A stretch of DNA of 64,000 nucleotides from Geosiphon pyriformis (lineage: Eukaryota; Glomeromycota; Glomeromycetes; Archaeosporales; Geosiphonaceae), in contig JAAOMT010000790.1 in NCBI GenBank assembly GCA_016748015.1, forward strand, positions 38,368-102,367. The letters run 5' to 3'. The position numbers and the translations under genes were made by a program. Every line of letters begins with the position of its first letter. Positions within the stretch are counted from its first letter, which is position 1. Positions 10,756-22,023 of the stretch are shown here, one piece after another. The notes beneath the pieces were generated by a model that worked only from the letters and a program-made list of their open reading frames with translations, was not told the origin of the DNA and made no database searches.

Positions 10756-11964
10756 TTAAACTCCAAAGAATTTCGCTCCCATTAAGAGTTCAATCCCTTT
10801 AACGCCAGCAACTTTTGCAATGCGAATTATCTGTTCATCAACGACTGATTTTTCCCAATTCTGAATCGCATATTTCATGGCACCAATCTTCAAATTAGTA
10901 TCTTCATGCTTCCAGCCTAACAGAAACAATTCATCCCAATTATCGTGTCTCAATTCAGCTAACATCATATCAACAACGGTCTTTGCAAGATCTTTCAGTA
11001 CACGCATACAAGCGTCTGAATAAAGTTCTGGTAATTTCTCTGTTGGAAATTCAACAGGGATTCTGTTGGTATAAAGATAATACACCAAAGCTCGAAACGT
11101 TTCATAAGTTACCCCAGTGACAAGTACCTCCTTGTTTTTGGTTTCAATCCAATCACCATCATACATTTTGTCGAAATAGGTTGATCGTGCCGCCAATACC
11201 ACTCGATGAGCATTCAATCTCGAGCCACAACTAAAGGTGAACACGAGATCAGATAATCGCGTATTATCGAAGAGGGTTTCGAAAAAGGAAGTGTCTTGAA
11301 TCTTTTCCGAGATTAATAAATTTGTCTCGACAATTTGGTCAGAGGAAAGTTGATTCCAGATAGAAACTTGTATAATAAGGTCAATATCACCTTCTCTGGG
11401 ATGATTCTCATCGAAAATTTCATCAATTGGACAAATGTTATGGAATCCGAAACCTGTTTTTTGCATGGCGAAATCGAATTTACCTTGACTAATTTCGGTG
11501 GTGGCTAATTTCGTATACTTTTCTGGAAAGTTTAGTTCATCACGAATAACGTGAAATAATTTGATCTGATAACGTATGGAACGTTTATCCACCTTTTCCA
11601 ATTTTTCCTCTTCACTTTGAAATGCCCAGAGATATGCACCGAGGGTTTTTGAAGGGACATAGGTATTTTTCGAAGGTGAATTGATGGTACAACCTAATCG
11701 CCATACAAAATGTGAATTTGTTGTTGTTGAATTTTTTTTAACTTTTGCTTCAGCCGTTTTCCAATTCTTATTTGATGACATTGATGACATTGATGATGTT
11801 GATGTTGATGTTGATTTTGATGCTGGAGAAACAAAATATTCACTGTAGATAGTTGATGAAATTAAATTGTTATCTATCACATATTTGAAATGGGGAATTT
11901 TCCAGACAAATGTGAATGAGCTTTCGTCAGTATTTGTAGTGATATTGTCAATTTTTTTTTCCAT
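10756..11964 (-). CDS. MATH and BTB/POZ domain protein (SPOP-like)
   Basis: A 402-residue single-exon frame. Residues about 18-205 form a MATH/TRAF-like domain (FTFVWKIPHF, later a WNQLSSDQIVETN end) interrupted by a Ser/Thr-rich low-complexity insert at about 50-66. Residues about 228-330 form a BTB domain with the usual LSDLVFTF, LNAHRVVLAARSTYFDKMY and ALVYYLYTNRIP blocks. A BACK-like helical tail follows (DELFLLGWKHEDTNLKIGAMKYAIQNW). SPOP-type proteins recruit substrates through MATH to Cullin-3 ubiquitin ligase through BTB; that role is inferred from domain order. ATG is preceded by a poly-T/A promoter, shared with the divergent CINP-like gene. No defect seen. Confidence 0.88.
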   Translation of the reverse strand: MEKKIDNITTNTDESSFTFVWKIPHFKYVIDNNLISSTIYSEYFVSPASKSTSTSTSSMSSMSSNKNWKTAEAKVKKNSTTTNSHFVWRLGCTINSPSKNTYVPSKTLGAYLWAFQSEEEKLEKVDKRSIRYQIKLFHVIRDELNFPEKYTKLATTEISQGKFDFAMQKTGFGFHNICPIDEIFDENHPREGDIDLIIQVSIWNQLSSDQIVETNLLISEKIQDTSFFETLFDNTRLSDLVFTFSCGSRLNAHRVVLAARSTYFDKMYDGDWIETKNKEVLVTGVTYETFRALVYYLYTNRIPVEFPTEKLPELYSDACMRVLKDLAKTVVDMMLAELRHDNWDELFLLGWKHEDTNLKIGAMKYAIQNWEKSVVDEQIIRIAKVAGVKGIELLMGAKFFGV

Positions 11965-12334
11965 TTTTTTTTCGCAAAAGGGGAAGCAAGGGAGAAAGGG
12001 TAAAAGGGTAAAGGGGTAATAATGGTATAAAGGTAAAAGAGAAAATGGAAAAATTTACTTTTGTCAGATCATAAAACTGGATTTTCAAAGATATATGTAA
12101 ACAAAGCAATACAAAATTTTTTTGATGTCATAGAGAGAGATTATTGGTACTGAAATAGATGCTGGGTAATAATTACGTTTGTAACAATGTTTATCATGTT
12201 AAAAATATACTTGTATATAGTGATTCCCAATTATGAATAATATTTATAATATATCATTAAATCACGAGCTTCTGAAGGAAAAAAATATTTATCATTACAA
12301 ATATCTAATCCAATTGGGGTCAAAAATTCTGAAA
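11965..12334. promoter_or_regulatory. Divergent promoter region, MATH-BTB / CINP-like
   Basis: 370 bp of AT-rich DNA between two divergent starts. It has homopurine runs next to the minus-strand ATG (GGGAAGCAAGGGAGAAAGGG near 11980) and no defined element I can name. Confidence 0.35.
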
Positions 12335-13079
12335 ATGAATTCTATACAAGATTGGTAAAAAAATTTTCAAATTTAGGTATCAAAAAATTTTAAATTTTAA
12401 ATATCTCTTTTAATTTTCGTAGCTCCTTTAAATGGAACCAATTGAACAAAAAAGGTACCCAAATTCTTGAGAATCTATTCATCGATTTAACAGCGCTTAG
12501 TCATGATGACCTTGATTCACAAGGTACAAAATATAAAGATGAGGTATCACTTGCCCAACGAGGAGCAGGGATACAGTTAATGGACCTTATGAAAGAATGT
12601 AATATTGGTTTTTTGATATACTATTATCATATATTTAATATAATGAATAATTTTGAAGATAAAAAATTTATTTAAATTTATTTTTCGCCATGAAAAAAGT
12701 GCGCCTCATATTAGATTCAATGTATACGACTTACACCCAAATAATTAATTACATGGATCAAAATCTCATTAAAAATCTTGAAAAAGAACAAGAATTAAAG
12801 GTCAATACATTTATCGTTTCTTTTTTGAATTAAATCAAGTCTTAATCTCTTATAAATCAAATAAACTTAAATTTTTAAATATAGCAAGAGGAAATGAAAG
12901 AAATTGACCAAATAACAACATACCTTTCCATGTTCGAAAAAGAATACAAACTAAAAGAAACTATCGTAAAATCAATAATACTTGATGGCTCACCAACTCG
13001 GGAACAAATTTCTACGGTTTTGGTATCACTATGGCGAACACAACCATATATTGATGAGAAATTTGAATGGGAATTGTGA
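12335..13079 (+). CDS. CINP-like protein (CDK2-interacting protein family)
   Basis: Hand-built model with four exons: 12335-12354, 12423-12598, 12700-12800 and 12885-13079. All three introns are GT-AG and the phases join, giving 163 residues. The N-terminal part has SFKWNQLNKKGTQILENL and the C-terminal part has FEKEYKLKETIVKSIILDG followed by LVSLWRTQPYIDEKFEWEL. These resemble the start (KWETLND...) and the C-terminal SYLSMWLHQPYV end of animal CINP, which acts with CDK2/Cdc7 at origins and with ATRIP in checkpoint signalling. The middle is mostly helical. The match comes from memory of the family, so function in this fungus is tentative. The first, 20-nt exon is the least certain part. Confidence 0.55.
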
Positions 13080-13442
13080 AATTATTCTTTGAGAAAAATA
13101 AAAAATAAAGAGAAACATTGAGATTCATGTTATAAATATACTTTTCTCAAGATTGTTTGCTGTTGGATGATTTTATCAAATTGAATAAAGATAAATTTAA
13201 ACAAACTCTAGATAATTATCAAGAAAAAAAGTGTCTTTTCTCAAATATCATTTACATTTTTCCATCTAAATCATTATTTATTTAATTTTATTTAAAATTT
13301 TATTATCAAAGTTTGCATTTAGCAAAAAATTATATAACTGACTTGAATATTATTAAAGTTGGTATATTGATAAGTATTCAATTTTGAATATAATACTTGT
13401 TATATATTTTATTTTAATTATATTATTATAAATGCTTTCTTA

Positions 13443-13494
<52 letters not shown>

Positions 13495-14587
13495 CAGAAA
13501 TATAAAAAATATTCCAATACTTAATGTCTTTTGTTATATGATTTTTATTTTATTGGGTAACCTGATTATTTACATAAAAAACTTTTTCTCCACGTCTAAT
13601 CATGAGAAAGTAGGTTTATATCTTAAATCTCTAGAGAAAATTGCTAATCATGAGAATGACAAAAGACAAGCACATATTCTGATTGAAAAATACAGAAAGA
13701 CAAGTGTAAGCTTAGAAATTTTGAGTTAATTTTAAGGTTTTGGTGGTGTGACAGGAATCTAAAAGGTTTCTGTCATTCAAGATTAAAAGGCGAGCCACGA
13801 AGCTAATCTTAGGCCCCAAATAATCTAGAAGGTTATCTGAAGTTCAAGGCTAGAAGCTGAAACTGTGGGATGAATAAAAAGCCAGAAAAAAAGTCAGCAG
13901 AACTGAAACGTATTTCTCTTTATGCTTTTCAATTTTAAGAAAACGGTTTCGCGATTGGTGACGGTCCTTAGAATCACGAGATTCTCTAAAGGAGCAAGAG
14001 ATGATAGTTATGATGGAAAACTCATTGGGACAGTTTAAGTTGAAACATGATAAGAATTTGAGCAGCTTAGAGAGCATTTAGGGCGAATTCGCTCAGAATT
14101 ACAATTTTCTGAAACAGGTCAAATAGACTGCTATTCACAATGAAAAAAACACGATAATAAGTTTCATCCAAACTATTAAAACAGTAAAATATCTGCTTAA
14201 CAAATTAAAAATAACTTTCAACGTTGATAATTTGGATCATTAAAAACTAAAAATGAGTATTTTTTTTCTTTGTTTTACTAATCACGATTTTTTATAAATT
14301 TCCTATTGCGTCTTATTAAACACCGAAAGGCAAGTGCCTTTTAAGGCTTTGAAGTATTTGGTTGTATTCAGAAACTAAGCAATTAAATCATCACCTAGTT
14401 TTTTTGATGGGACACATTTAAGGCAATGTGTGCCAATCGAGATTCGATCATATTCCAAATAATTGTTATCAAATAATATTCTGCCAAGTGTCGGTCCTCA
14501 CACCATAAAAACTTATCTAATAAAAGTAACGTTCTCTGAAGCGGCCTTACTTCATACTTTGAATTAAAAGATTCTTGTTCACGAAAG
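13080..14587. other. Intergenic region with ATT microsatellite and a GC-richer patch
   Basis: A long (ATT)n run lies at about 13441-13495. An open frame at 13538-13729 (KVGLYLKSLEKIANHENDK) has no family I recognise. A patch at about 13740-14090 is less AT-rich than its surroundings, with words such as GGCGAGCCACGAAGC; it shows no long frame and could be an old repeat or a non-coding RNA. The 5' flank of SEC66 is at the right end. Confidence 0.35.
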
Positions 14588-15502
14588 ATGTCTTCTTTAA
14601 TATTGGCCTTCGGCTACATTGGCGGGATGTTGCTAGTGATGAGCACTTTTTCATACTTTTGGCGAAGACGAAAAAATGGTATTGTTTCGTTAATTTCATT
14701 TAATTTTTGCAACTCAAAGATAAAAAGTACCTTAGTTTTTCCTATTGGATTCTTCTTCTGGTGTTTATAGTTTGGTTTGTTACCAAAATCTTAAACTTTA
14801 GTTGTTAGGAATATCAAGGGAAATTTTGAACAATCAAAGTTTTCTCTTCCTTTAATTACCATTACTTCATATTTATTGATGGATCTAATTTATTGATTTT
14901 GCCAAAAAAAAATTACCAAACTTCCAGCTGATTCAAGCTACGAGCCATGGTTTGCTGAAAATCGGGATAGAGACATATATATCTCTCTTATACAAAAAAC
15001 TGATCCACCTGCGGATGAGTTATTGCTCAGAAGCGCGTTATTACGGCGCGCAATGACTGATTATCAACGACTTTCGAAATTACGTGAAGATAAACAAGCG
15101 CTATTAAACCTTGTACAACGAGGAGCTGTTGGGGATGATTTATGGACAATTCTGATGGATGCAGAAAAAGAACTTGAACAAGAGCTCATGGATGTAGTTT
15201 CTGAGGCAAATACCTTTACAGAAAATTGGGGACAATTTATTTTTCAGAACGCGAGTGAAATGGTAAAGCATCAAAGGATCAAAGATCTCAAAAGAGAGAT
15301 GAAGGAATTAAAGGAAAAGGAGGAGAAGGCTGCGAAGCGGAGAGAGGAAAGGGAAAGGATTGGCGCGGAAGAAAATGAAAGAAAAGAGAGAGCAAGATCA
15401 GAAAAAGAACGGAAAAAGGCTCAAGAAGAATTGTTAAAAGATGAAGCTCAGAAAAAGAAGAAAATATCAGAAAAGGACAAAGGAAAAGGAAAAAAGAAAT
15501 AG
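14588..15502 (+). CDS. SEC66: Sec66-like subunit of the Sec62/63 ER translocation complex
   Basis: Two exons, 14588-14678 and 14928-15502 (GT-AG), give 221 residues. Residues 3-22 form an N-terminal membrane segment followed by WRRRKNG, as expected for a protein with a short lumenal end and cytosolic body. The body has EPWFAENRDRDIYISLIQ, LLLRSALLRRAMTDYQRLSKL, REDKQALLNLVQRGAVGDD and a WGQFIFQNASEM block, the classic Sec66/Sec71 signature. The tail (about 150-221) is a long Lys/Glu coiled coil ending in GKGKKK. Sec66 helps post-translational protein import into the ER. Sec61-gamma, a translocon core subunit, lies 5 kb downstream. Confidence 0.88.
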
Positions 15503-15889
15503 AGAATGGAGTCAAAATAAAACAAGCTATAACACTCAAAAATGTCATCAGGCTACAAACACTTGTATAAATAATTCGAATAGAGGTACTGCCCATGCAT
15601 GATCACAGATCATACCTTTTTCTTGTATATTTCTAGCATTCTGGCACCTGTTCAACTAGCTTTCATCTTAACCGCTGTTTTGATGCTAAAGATCACATCA
15701 AAAATGTATTGTGATTTGCCATCTTGTAGAAAAAAAATAGTAATAAGGATTAGATCTGCATATTTGACATATAATACTTTAGGTGATGAAATTCATCAAT
15801 TATGAAAACAACTTAGAGGAATACCGTATTAGCAAAAAGTTGAGATCGAAGTCTGAATTTATATTGTTTATATTATAATAGAAAGAATT
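15503..15889. other. Convergent 3' intergenic region, SEC66 / ArgRS
   Basis: Lies between two convergent stop codons. The only frame of note, 15599-15805, encodes a hydrophobic start then Lys/Arg-rich sequence with no family match and no homology context; I do not call it a gene. Confidence 0.4.
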
Positions 15890-18178
15890 TCACATCTTGT
15901 TTAATGGGGTTAAACCCAACAATTTTAGACCATTGCCCAATGTTATTTTAGCTGCCCAGAAGAGCAAGAGTCTCGGCTCAGCAATCTCTTCTTTCATTTC
16001 TTTAACCCTTAAAACTCTAACCGCTTGGGAGATGCTATGCGCGAGGTTAAATAAATAATTTGCTAAAATCGATGGCTGGAATTTTTGAAACGATCTCCAT
16101 ACAAAATCTGGATATTGGGAAATCTGAAAAGCTAGTTCAAACGCTTCTGGCTCTTGAAGAATGCTGGAATCAGCAGAGGTGTTCAAGCTAACATTTGCCT
16201 TTTCCTCGATTCTTTTTCATATAAGCATATAAATTAGTCATGTCATTGAATCCAACTTGTATGAAATCCAATTTATAAGTTTTAAGATACTTACCCACTC
16301 AATCTGGCGTGTGCATATTGTAAATATACCCCCGTATCCCCCCTCGACCCCGTCATTCGTTCCCATGAAAAATCATAGTCTTTAATCCTATCCCGTTGAA
16401 AGTCTTGAACCACTACTGCTGAGATTCCCACTATATCTGCGACCTTCTCAGCTACAGCCTCACCATATGATGACAATATATCTATATCCTCTTTTTGCCC
16501 TGCCTCATTATTCTTTTTAATTTGATTTGAGAAAGAACCCTCCAAATGGGCTAAGTTTTTTTGGGGATTGATACCTTCCAAAATTTCCTTATATTTGTCC
16601 TGATTCTCTTTCATTATATCAAGCATTTGTTGCTGTGCAGTGTCTAATAAATCTTGGAGAAAAACAGCTGTACCTCGGCGAGTTGACATTCCATTTATAA
16701 TTCCAAAGTCAATATGTTGTAACCAATTCTCCTTTTTTTCATTGTTAGTTATATCTAGCAATTCCAAGATTTTGAATAATCTTTGAAAATGGAGTTTCTG
16801 CGATACGCCCACTACATAATACATTTGGTCAAATTTATATTTTTCTTTCCGATCTAGAGCGGCTGCGATATCCCGAATCAAGTATAAAGACGTCTCATTT
16901 GTTCGTTTGAGCACAGGTGAACCCAAATTGAAATTTTCTAAATTCACTTTAACAGAACCATCAGATTCCTCTTGCAATAATCCTTTGGATCGCAATAAAG
17001 AGTGGACTTTATCGACATCATTGCGTATTTGAGATTCACCTGAGTATACGTCAAATTCAATGTTGAGCCGCTTGTAAATTTTCTGATATTCATTTATGCT
17101 TAAGTTTCGAAATTCATCCCATAATCGTATAAGAGATTCGTCGCCTTGTATAAAAAGACGAGTTAATCATACTCCTCAAATATCAACCGAGAACCAACGG
17201 AAATTTACCATCTTCCATTTTCTTAAAATACTGGTTCGCCTCTTCGCTGATCTCGGGACTATCTTTAATTTGGGTGCTTATTTTAACATAAACCTCGTGT
17301 AGATGATGAATGGGGTTCTGAATCAATTCTTCACGCGATCCAAACTTGTTAAATCCTATGGCCAAAAGCCCTAAAATAAAATAACCCAGAAATAAGAAGT
17401 CCGAAATATCCACTACTTCAGGAATTCACAATGAAAAGATAATTACCATACTGTTTTCCCCAGTCCCCTAAATAGTTTAAGCTAATTGTTTTAAATCCCA
17501 TCGCCTCATGTATCCTCTTTACAAAATTTCCAAGGATAGTGCTTCTTAAATGTCCAGCATGGAAAGGTTTCGCAATATTTGGAGAACTGAAATCAATCAA
17601 AACTGTCTTTCCATCTCCAATGTCACGGCAAGTGCCATAAGCTTCTTTTTCATTTACGACTTGATAAAGAACTTGCTTTATGAATTCTGCACGTTGGACA
17701 TGAAAATTGAGGTATGTTCCAGATGAGGTTACGCTCGAAATGAACTCGTCAGATTGAAACTATTAAGTTATTGAATAAGGGAAAGCTATTGATACAAGGA
17801 AACTAGCAAGGCTGAATGCATTGCTCCGATATTTTTTAACGACAATGCAATGTGCTCGACCGTGCGATTTCCAACCTTCTCTATCAACCCTTTTGCATGT
17901 TCAACAGGATTAACTTCTTCGATCTCTTTATCTAAATTTTCGCGGGTTTCTTTGGTTAATTTTCTTCGTTCCTCTTGACCATCAGGCCTTGATGCAAGCA
18001 ATTTCAGTACTGGCAAACTAAACTGCCCTTTCTGCTTTACTTTGGGGTGTTCTAAAAGATGTATAAGTTGAGCTTCAGGCTGCCCTGTTTGTCGTGATAG
18101 CTGGAGCGCTATTGCTTTTTTGAAATTCAATACTGCTATACTAGATAGAGACTTAGGAAAGAGGGGGGTCAGTGACAT
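15890..18178 (-). CDS. Arginyl-tRNA synthetase
   Basis: Five exons on the minus strand: 18178-17804, 17759-17447, 17370-17209, 17144-16295 and 16211-15890, giving 673 residues. The catalytic class I core has FSSPNIAKPFHAGHLRSTI (HIGH-like HAGH) in exon 2, YLGDWGKQYG across intron 2, and NGMSTRRGTAVF (KMSK-like loop) in exon 4. The C-terminal DALR anticodon-binding part begins around YLQYAHARLSG and ends in the typical LLGLTPLNKM. The enzyme charges tRNA-Arg using ATP in the cytosol, and often also mitochondria in fungi. Introns 2-4 join cleanly; the first intron uses an atypical GTTTCC donor because it alone keeps frame, so that junction is uncertain. Divergent from the F-box gene, 211 bp away. 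Confidence 0.92.
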
Positions 18179-18389
18179 TCTTTAGGGTTTGAGTGTTGCG
18201 AATTTTTGAAGAAAATAATATAATGGCTAAGCTCGAGTTTTATCTTGCAGATCATACCTAATAGAAGCGCTCATTGTCTCACAAGATAATAGAATGTTAA
18301 TCTTGGACTCGATTTTAAATTTATAGGTAGTACTTTATCACTTCCCAACCATTCAGAAACCTCAACTTGAGGTTTTCTACATTTTAGAA

Positions 18390-19352
18390 ATGCCAAAGTT
18401 TAGAAAGAAACATGCCAAGACCCTTCCTACAAAATCTTGCTTCTCAAGAATTTCGAGTGAGCCAAGTTCTATCTGCCACTTTACATCAATGGCTCCCGAA
18501 ATTTTGATTGATATTTGTGGTTTCCTCCCACCTGAAGATTTGAATCGCTTAGGGCTCACCTGCAAAAAGCTGTTTGATTTTTTATTCTCAACCTCGGAAT
18601 CGACTCAATTGATTTGGGGACATTCTCGTAAGAGTTACTCCGGCTTTCATCTACAACTTCCAACACCAGAAGGAATGTCCGAGTTAGAATATACTAAGTT
18701 GGTTTATGGAAAGAAGTGCCAATTCTGTTACGCTCCCGATTCTAAAATCGATTGGAATTTTAAAGTAAGATCCTGTCAATTCTGCTTAAACCAGAAAATT
18801 GGAACGTATGTATCATCTATCATGAGTCTTTTGAATATACTTAGTTCAATCTAACTTTCTTTGATGGCTTGATGGAGTATGATTTACATTATGGCCAAGC
18901 ATCCGGTGAGAATGCCCGAATCGATCTGGAAAACGTTACCTTCCTGCTTGAATACCAAAAGCAATCGGGTATTTTGGATTACAGAGGTCATAGCTCGTCA
19001 TAAAGAGTATATAACGCTTGATGAAGAAGCAAGGAAAGTATGGCTTTCCGAAAAGACTGTACAGCATTTGAAATATGTTGAGGATAGAGCTCATCGTGAA
19101 GGCCTTTACGAACGCTTTATCCAGAATAAAAGAGAAAAGGATCGTATTGCCAAAAAAAAACTTGCAGCAGCAATCGATGCCAAAATCACGGAATATTGCT
19201 GCCAACATCCAAAATATAAATTTCACCAAATGAAGAGATTACCTGGTTATTTTTTGGCAGTTCTAGTCGCCAATGAGTTCACAGAGAATGGATGGAAAAT
19301 ATTACTCAAGAAATTGATTAAAGAATACGAAAGAGGCCAATTTAGAGGCTAG
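18390..19352 (+). CDS. F-box protein, probably C-terminally truncated
   Basis: Exons 18390-18805 and 18878-19352 (GT-AG, phase-compatible) give 296 residues. An F-box lies at about residues 31-65 (APEILIDICGFLPPEDLNRLGLTCKKLF), the motif that binds Skp1 in SCF ubiquitin ligases. Two CxFC pairs follow (KCQFCYAPDSK, SCQFCLNQK), a possible zinc site. The rest is Lys/Glu-rich and helical. The frame ends at TAG right after EYERGQFRG. One base shifted, the frame EANLEARPSALRLISKLRN continues for about 35 codons, which suggests an extra G near 19333 has truncated the gene or is a sequencing error. Substrate unknown. Confidence 0.72.
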
Positions 19353-19555
19353 ACCATCTGCTCTACGTTTAATATCAAAATTACGAAATCAAATGGAGAG
19401 GTTGCACCATCTGAAACAGTACAGCTTTACATCAGCCTTCGAAATGTTTGCTTGAGCATTAGTGAAATTGAAATATCAGCCATTACCAAAAAAAGGCCTC
19501 GAACGTTTATATGCTCCCGGTTCAAAAAGATTCTTAATTGGTCATTTTATTAAAT
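19353..19555 (+). pseudogene. Out-of-frame continuation of the F-box gene
   Basis: In the frame one base off from the F-box gene, the translation ARPSALRLISKLRNQMERLH, then HLKQYSFTSAFEMFA, a TGA, ALVKLKYQPLPKKGLERLYA, and GSKRFLIGHFIK followed by a TAG. Composition and charge pattern look coding. This is best read as the lost C-terminal part of the F-box protein, with one frameshift and one or two later stops. A further undetected intron is possible. Confidence 0.5.
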
Positions 19556-20012
19556 AGGCCTTCCAAGATTGTTTGGTTATACAATATGTACTCTAAAATG
19601 ACTTCATCGAACGTATCAAACGTTATGCATTTATTGCTCTATGACGGAAATTTTAATGTTTTTAAAATTCTTGGGAAGCTGAAAAGATGGCATTTCTTAT
19701 ATCTTCCATACTTTGATTATATGCCATATTTGTCTCAATAAATGTTCTTTCTGTTTTCCATACCTTAAGATGAACCAAAAATATATAGTAGTAAAAAAGA
19801 CATATCAAAAAAAAATTTCGGCTCAGTGATAATAAGGTACTTTTCATTGCTGTCATCTTTCTTTTCTCTTCTTGTTTGGATATAAACATCTGTCTTTTTA
19901 CGCTCCGCCACTGTGAAATTTTGTCATAAAAAAGATAGATGTTAATGGAAAAATAAAGGAACCACATCCCAACTACATAATTAATGATGCAATATAAAAT
20001 TTAAGTACTTAC
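19556..20012. other. Intergenic, no confident gene
   Basis: Contains the 3' side of the Sec61-gamma gene on the minus strand, including its unresolved last exon. The open minus-strand frame at 19662-19967 is Phe/Tyr/Lys-rich, has no known family and may be 3' UTR. Confidence 0.35.
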
Positions 20013-20294
20013 ACTAAAATGTTATTGATAGGAATGTGAATCAATTTTACAAAAAACCCAATGAAGCCCATAACGAAGAAGCCCATCGCAACAGCCTGGG
20101 AGATTTTGATGAACTCTATACCAAATTACAGGAGTTGGTCAATTTTTAAGACGAATTCAAGCGAGGAAAAGTATAGGGCTCAATTTAAAATACAAACCCC
20201 GCCGATCTGGTTTCGTGCATCTATTCAAAAACTGTGTTCCTTCTTTAACAAACTGTTTGGGGGTCTCGACGAATTCTTTAAGATGTTCAGACAT
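20013..20294 (-). CDS. SSS1: Sec61 gamma subunit (Sss1), ER translocon
   Basis: Exon 1 is 20294-20198 and exon 2 is 20115-20013, joined by a GT-AG intron within a Glu codon. The product begins [19 protein letters not shown], continues [15 protein letters not shown] and [20 protein letters not shown] and ends [13 protein letters not shown]. This is the near-invariant Sec61-gamma pattern: amphipathic N-terminal helix, then one tail-anchored membrane helix. It clamps the Sec61 channel during co-translational import. Exon 2 ends at GTAAGT, two bases into a codon, so a tiny last exon (usually one or two Gly) lies further left and was not placed. It was easily missed because each exon is short. It is divergent from RPF2. 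Confidence 0.92.
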
Positions 20295-20543
20295 TGTGTT
20301 TTATATTGAGGTTTAAACCAGAGTGCGAGTAAAAAAGAGAAAAGCAAGGTGAGGCTCGGGGAGTACTTACGACAAAGTATTGGCTTTCGAAGGCTTTGTG
20401 AATGGGTTTTTATCAGTAAAAGAACCAATGAAGGGATGCCACAAAAACGTTTGGTAAAACGATGTGTCACAACAGATTGTCATTTTATTGGTTTTTTATA
20501 AAAAAAAAAAAAATTTCGAAATAATCGAAAAAGGAAATACATA

Positions 20544-21807
20544 ATGTTAAAAACCATGTAAGGTCTCCTGAAAAATGTATTTCAAATTTTTGGAAAAAAA
20601 AAATTCAATCTCTTCAAACTTTTTCGAATGGCAGAAAACCGAAAACTGCGAAATCAGCTCGTGCCCATAAAAAACGGGAACCCAAACTTCAAGAGAACCC
20701 AAAAACGGCGATATTTATTCGTGGACACAAAACAAGTAATATCGTCAATATAGCTCTTAGTGATTTGGTAGAATCTTCATATTATTTTTGCCTCTTAGCA
20801 AATAAAACGATAGAAATCAAACCATTGATGGCTAATTTCTTAAAAATTTTTAGTGTGCGCTTAAAAAGCCTGATGCTATTACATTTTCAAAAAAGAACGA
20901 GATCTTACCCTTCGAGAATACTACCTCGTTAGAGTTTTTTACCCAGAAGAACGACGCATCCTTGTTCGTCATTGGGCAACATTCAAAAAAACGACCACAT
21001 AATTTGATATTTATTCGAATGTTTGATGGACAAGTCTTGGATATGGTCGAAGTGGGAATTGAAAAATCAAAACCTATTGCTGATTTTAAGGTACTTCACT
21101 CACAAATTTGAAATCATATTTTGTGAAAAAATTAAAAATTTCCTGTACACTACTTGAAACTTCAAAATAGACACCAAAGTGCGCTATCGGCATGAAACCA
21201 TGCTTCATCTTTAATGGGGATCTATTTGATAGATCGGAATTACACAAAAAATTTAAAAATATGTTACTCGATCTCTTTCATGGGAAAACCGTTAAATCGG
21301 TAAATCTTTCGGGGCTTGAACATGTCATTTCTGTCACTGCTGGTCCGCAAAAAGGAGATGATTCCGCGACAAGTGTAATCTATTTTCGTGTTTACACAGT
21401 GCAAACGAAAAAATCCGGGCAACGGACACCACGGATTGAGCTTGAAGAAATGGGACCCAGCTTTGATTTCCGAATGCGAAGAACGAAATTTGCGAAAGAT
21501 GAAGTTTATAAAGCAGCCACACGGGTTCCCAGAGAATTGAAGGTATTTTGGGCTTTAATCATTTTAATTAATTTTTCTGCATCAAAAAATTGATTTCACA
21601 TAAATTACACTTTAGCCAAAGAAAATTAAGAATATTGATCTGAATGAAATTGGTGATCGAGTTGGCCGAATTCATCTTGGAAGACAAGATTTAAGCAAAT
21701 TGCAAACAAGGAAGATGAAAGGGCTTAAGCGGGGTTCCCGAGAAGAGAAAATGGATATTGATGATAAGCAAGAAGATGAGAAGCCAATAAAGAGGCAAAA
21801 AACTTAA
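20544..21807 (+). CDS. RPF2: Ribosome biogenesis protein RPF2 (Brix domain)
   Basis: Five exons: 20544-20557, 20635-20767, 20854-21090, 21171-21542 and 21616-21807, all GT-AG with matching phases, giving 315 residues. N-terminus MLKTIKPKTAKSARAHKKRE, then ENPKTAIFIRGHKTS opens the Brix domain. Further marks are CALKKPDAITFSKKN, LFVIGQHSKKRPHNLIFIRM, LEHVISVTA and PRIELEEMGPSFDFRMRR, typical of RPF2. The C-terminus is Lys-rich (KPIKRQKT). With RRS1, RPF2 brings 5S RNP into pre-60S particles in the nucleolus. The first coding exon is only 14 nt. The 249-bp divergent promoter is shared with Sec61-gamma. Confidence 0.93.
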
Positions 21808-22023
21808 GTTAATATCTTAAAAATTTGGTGTCTAATGTGGTAGAAAGAACCATTTCAAAAAACAGTGAAATTTATGATATCCTTTGGGCGAATTACACAA
21901 AGTTAAAAATCAGGATAAAATGATACCCAAATATTTCAAATTCAAAGAGATGAGTTTCTAAAACACATATTTGATATTATTTCTTGATGGCTTTCATTAA
22001 GATTATTCTTGTATTTTCTGAGT
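21808..22023. other. Convergent 3' intergenic region, RPF2 / MsrB
   Basis: 216 bp between two convergent stop codons; AT-rich with no feature seen. Confidence 0.4.

Noticed and set aside
15599-15805. Small membrane protein frame
   Set aside because: No family match, sits between convergent genes in likely 3' UTR; unsupported.
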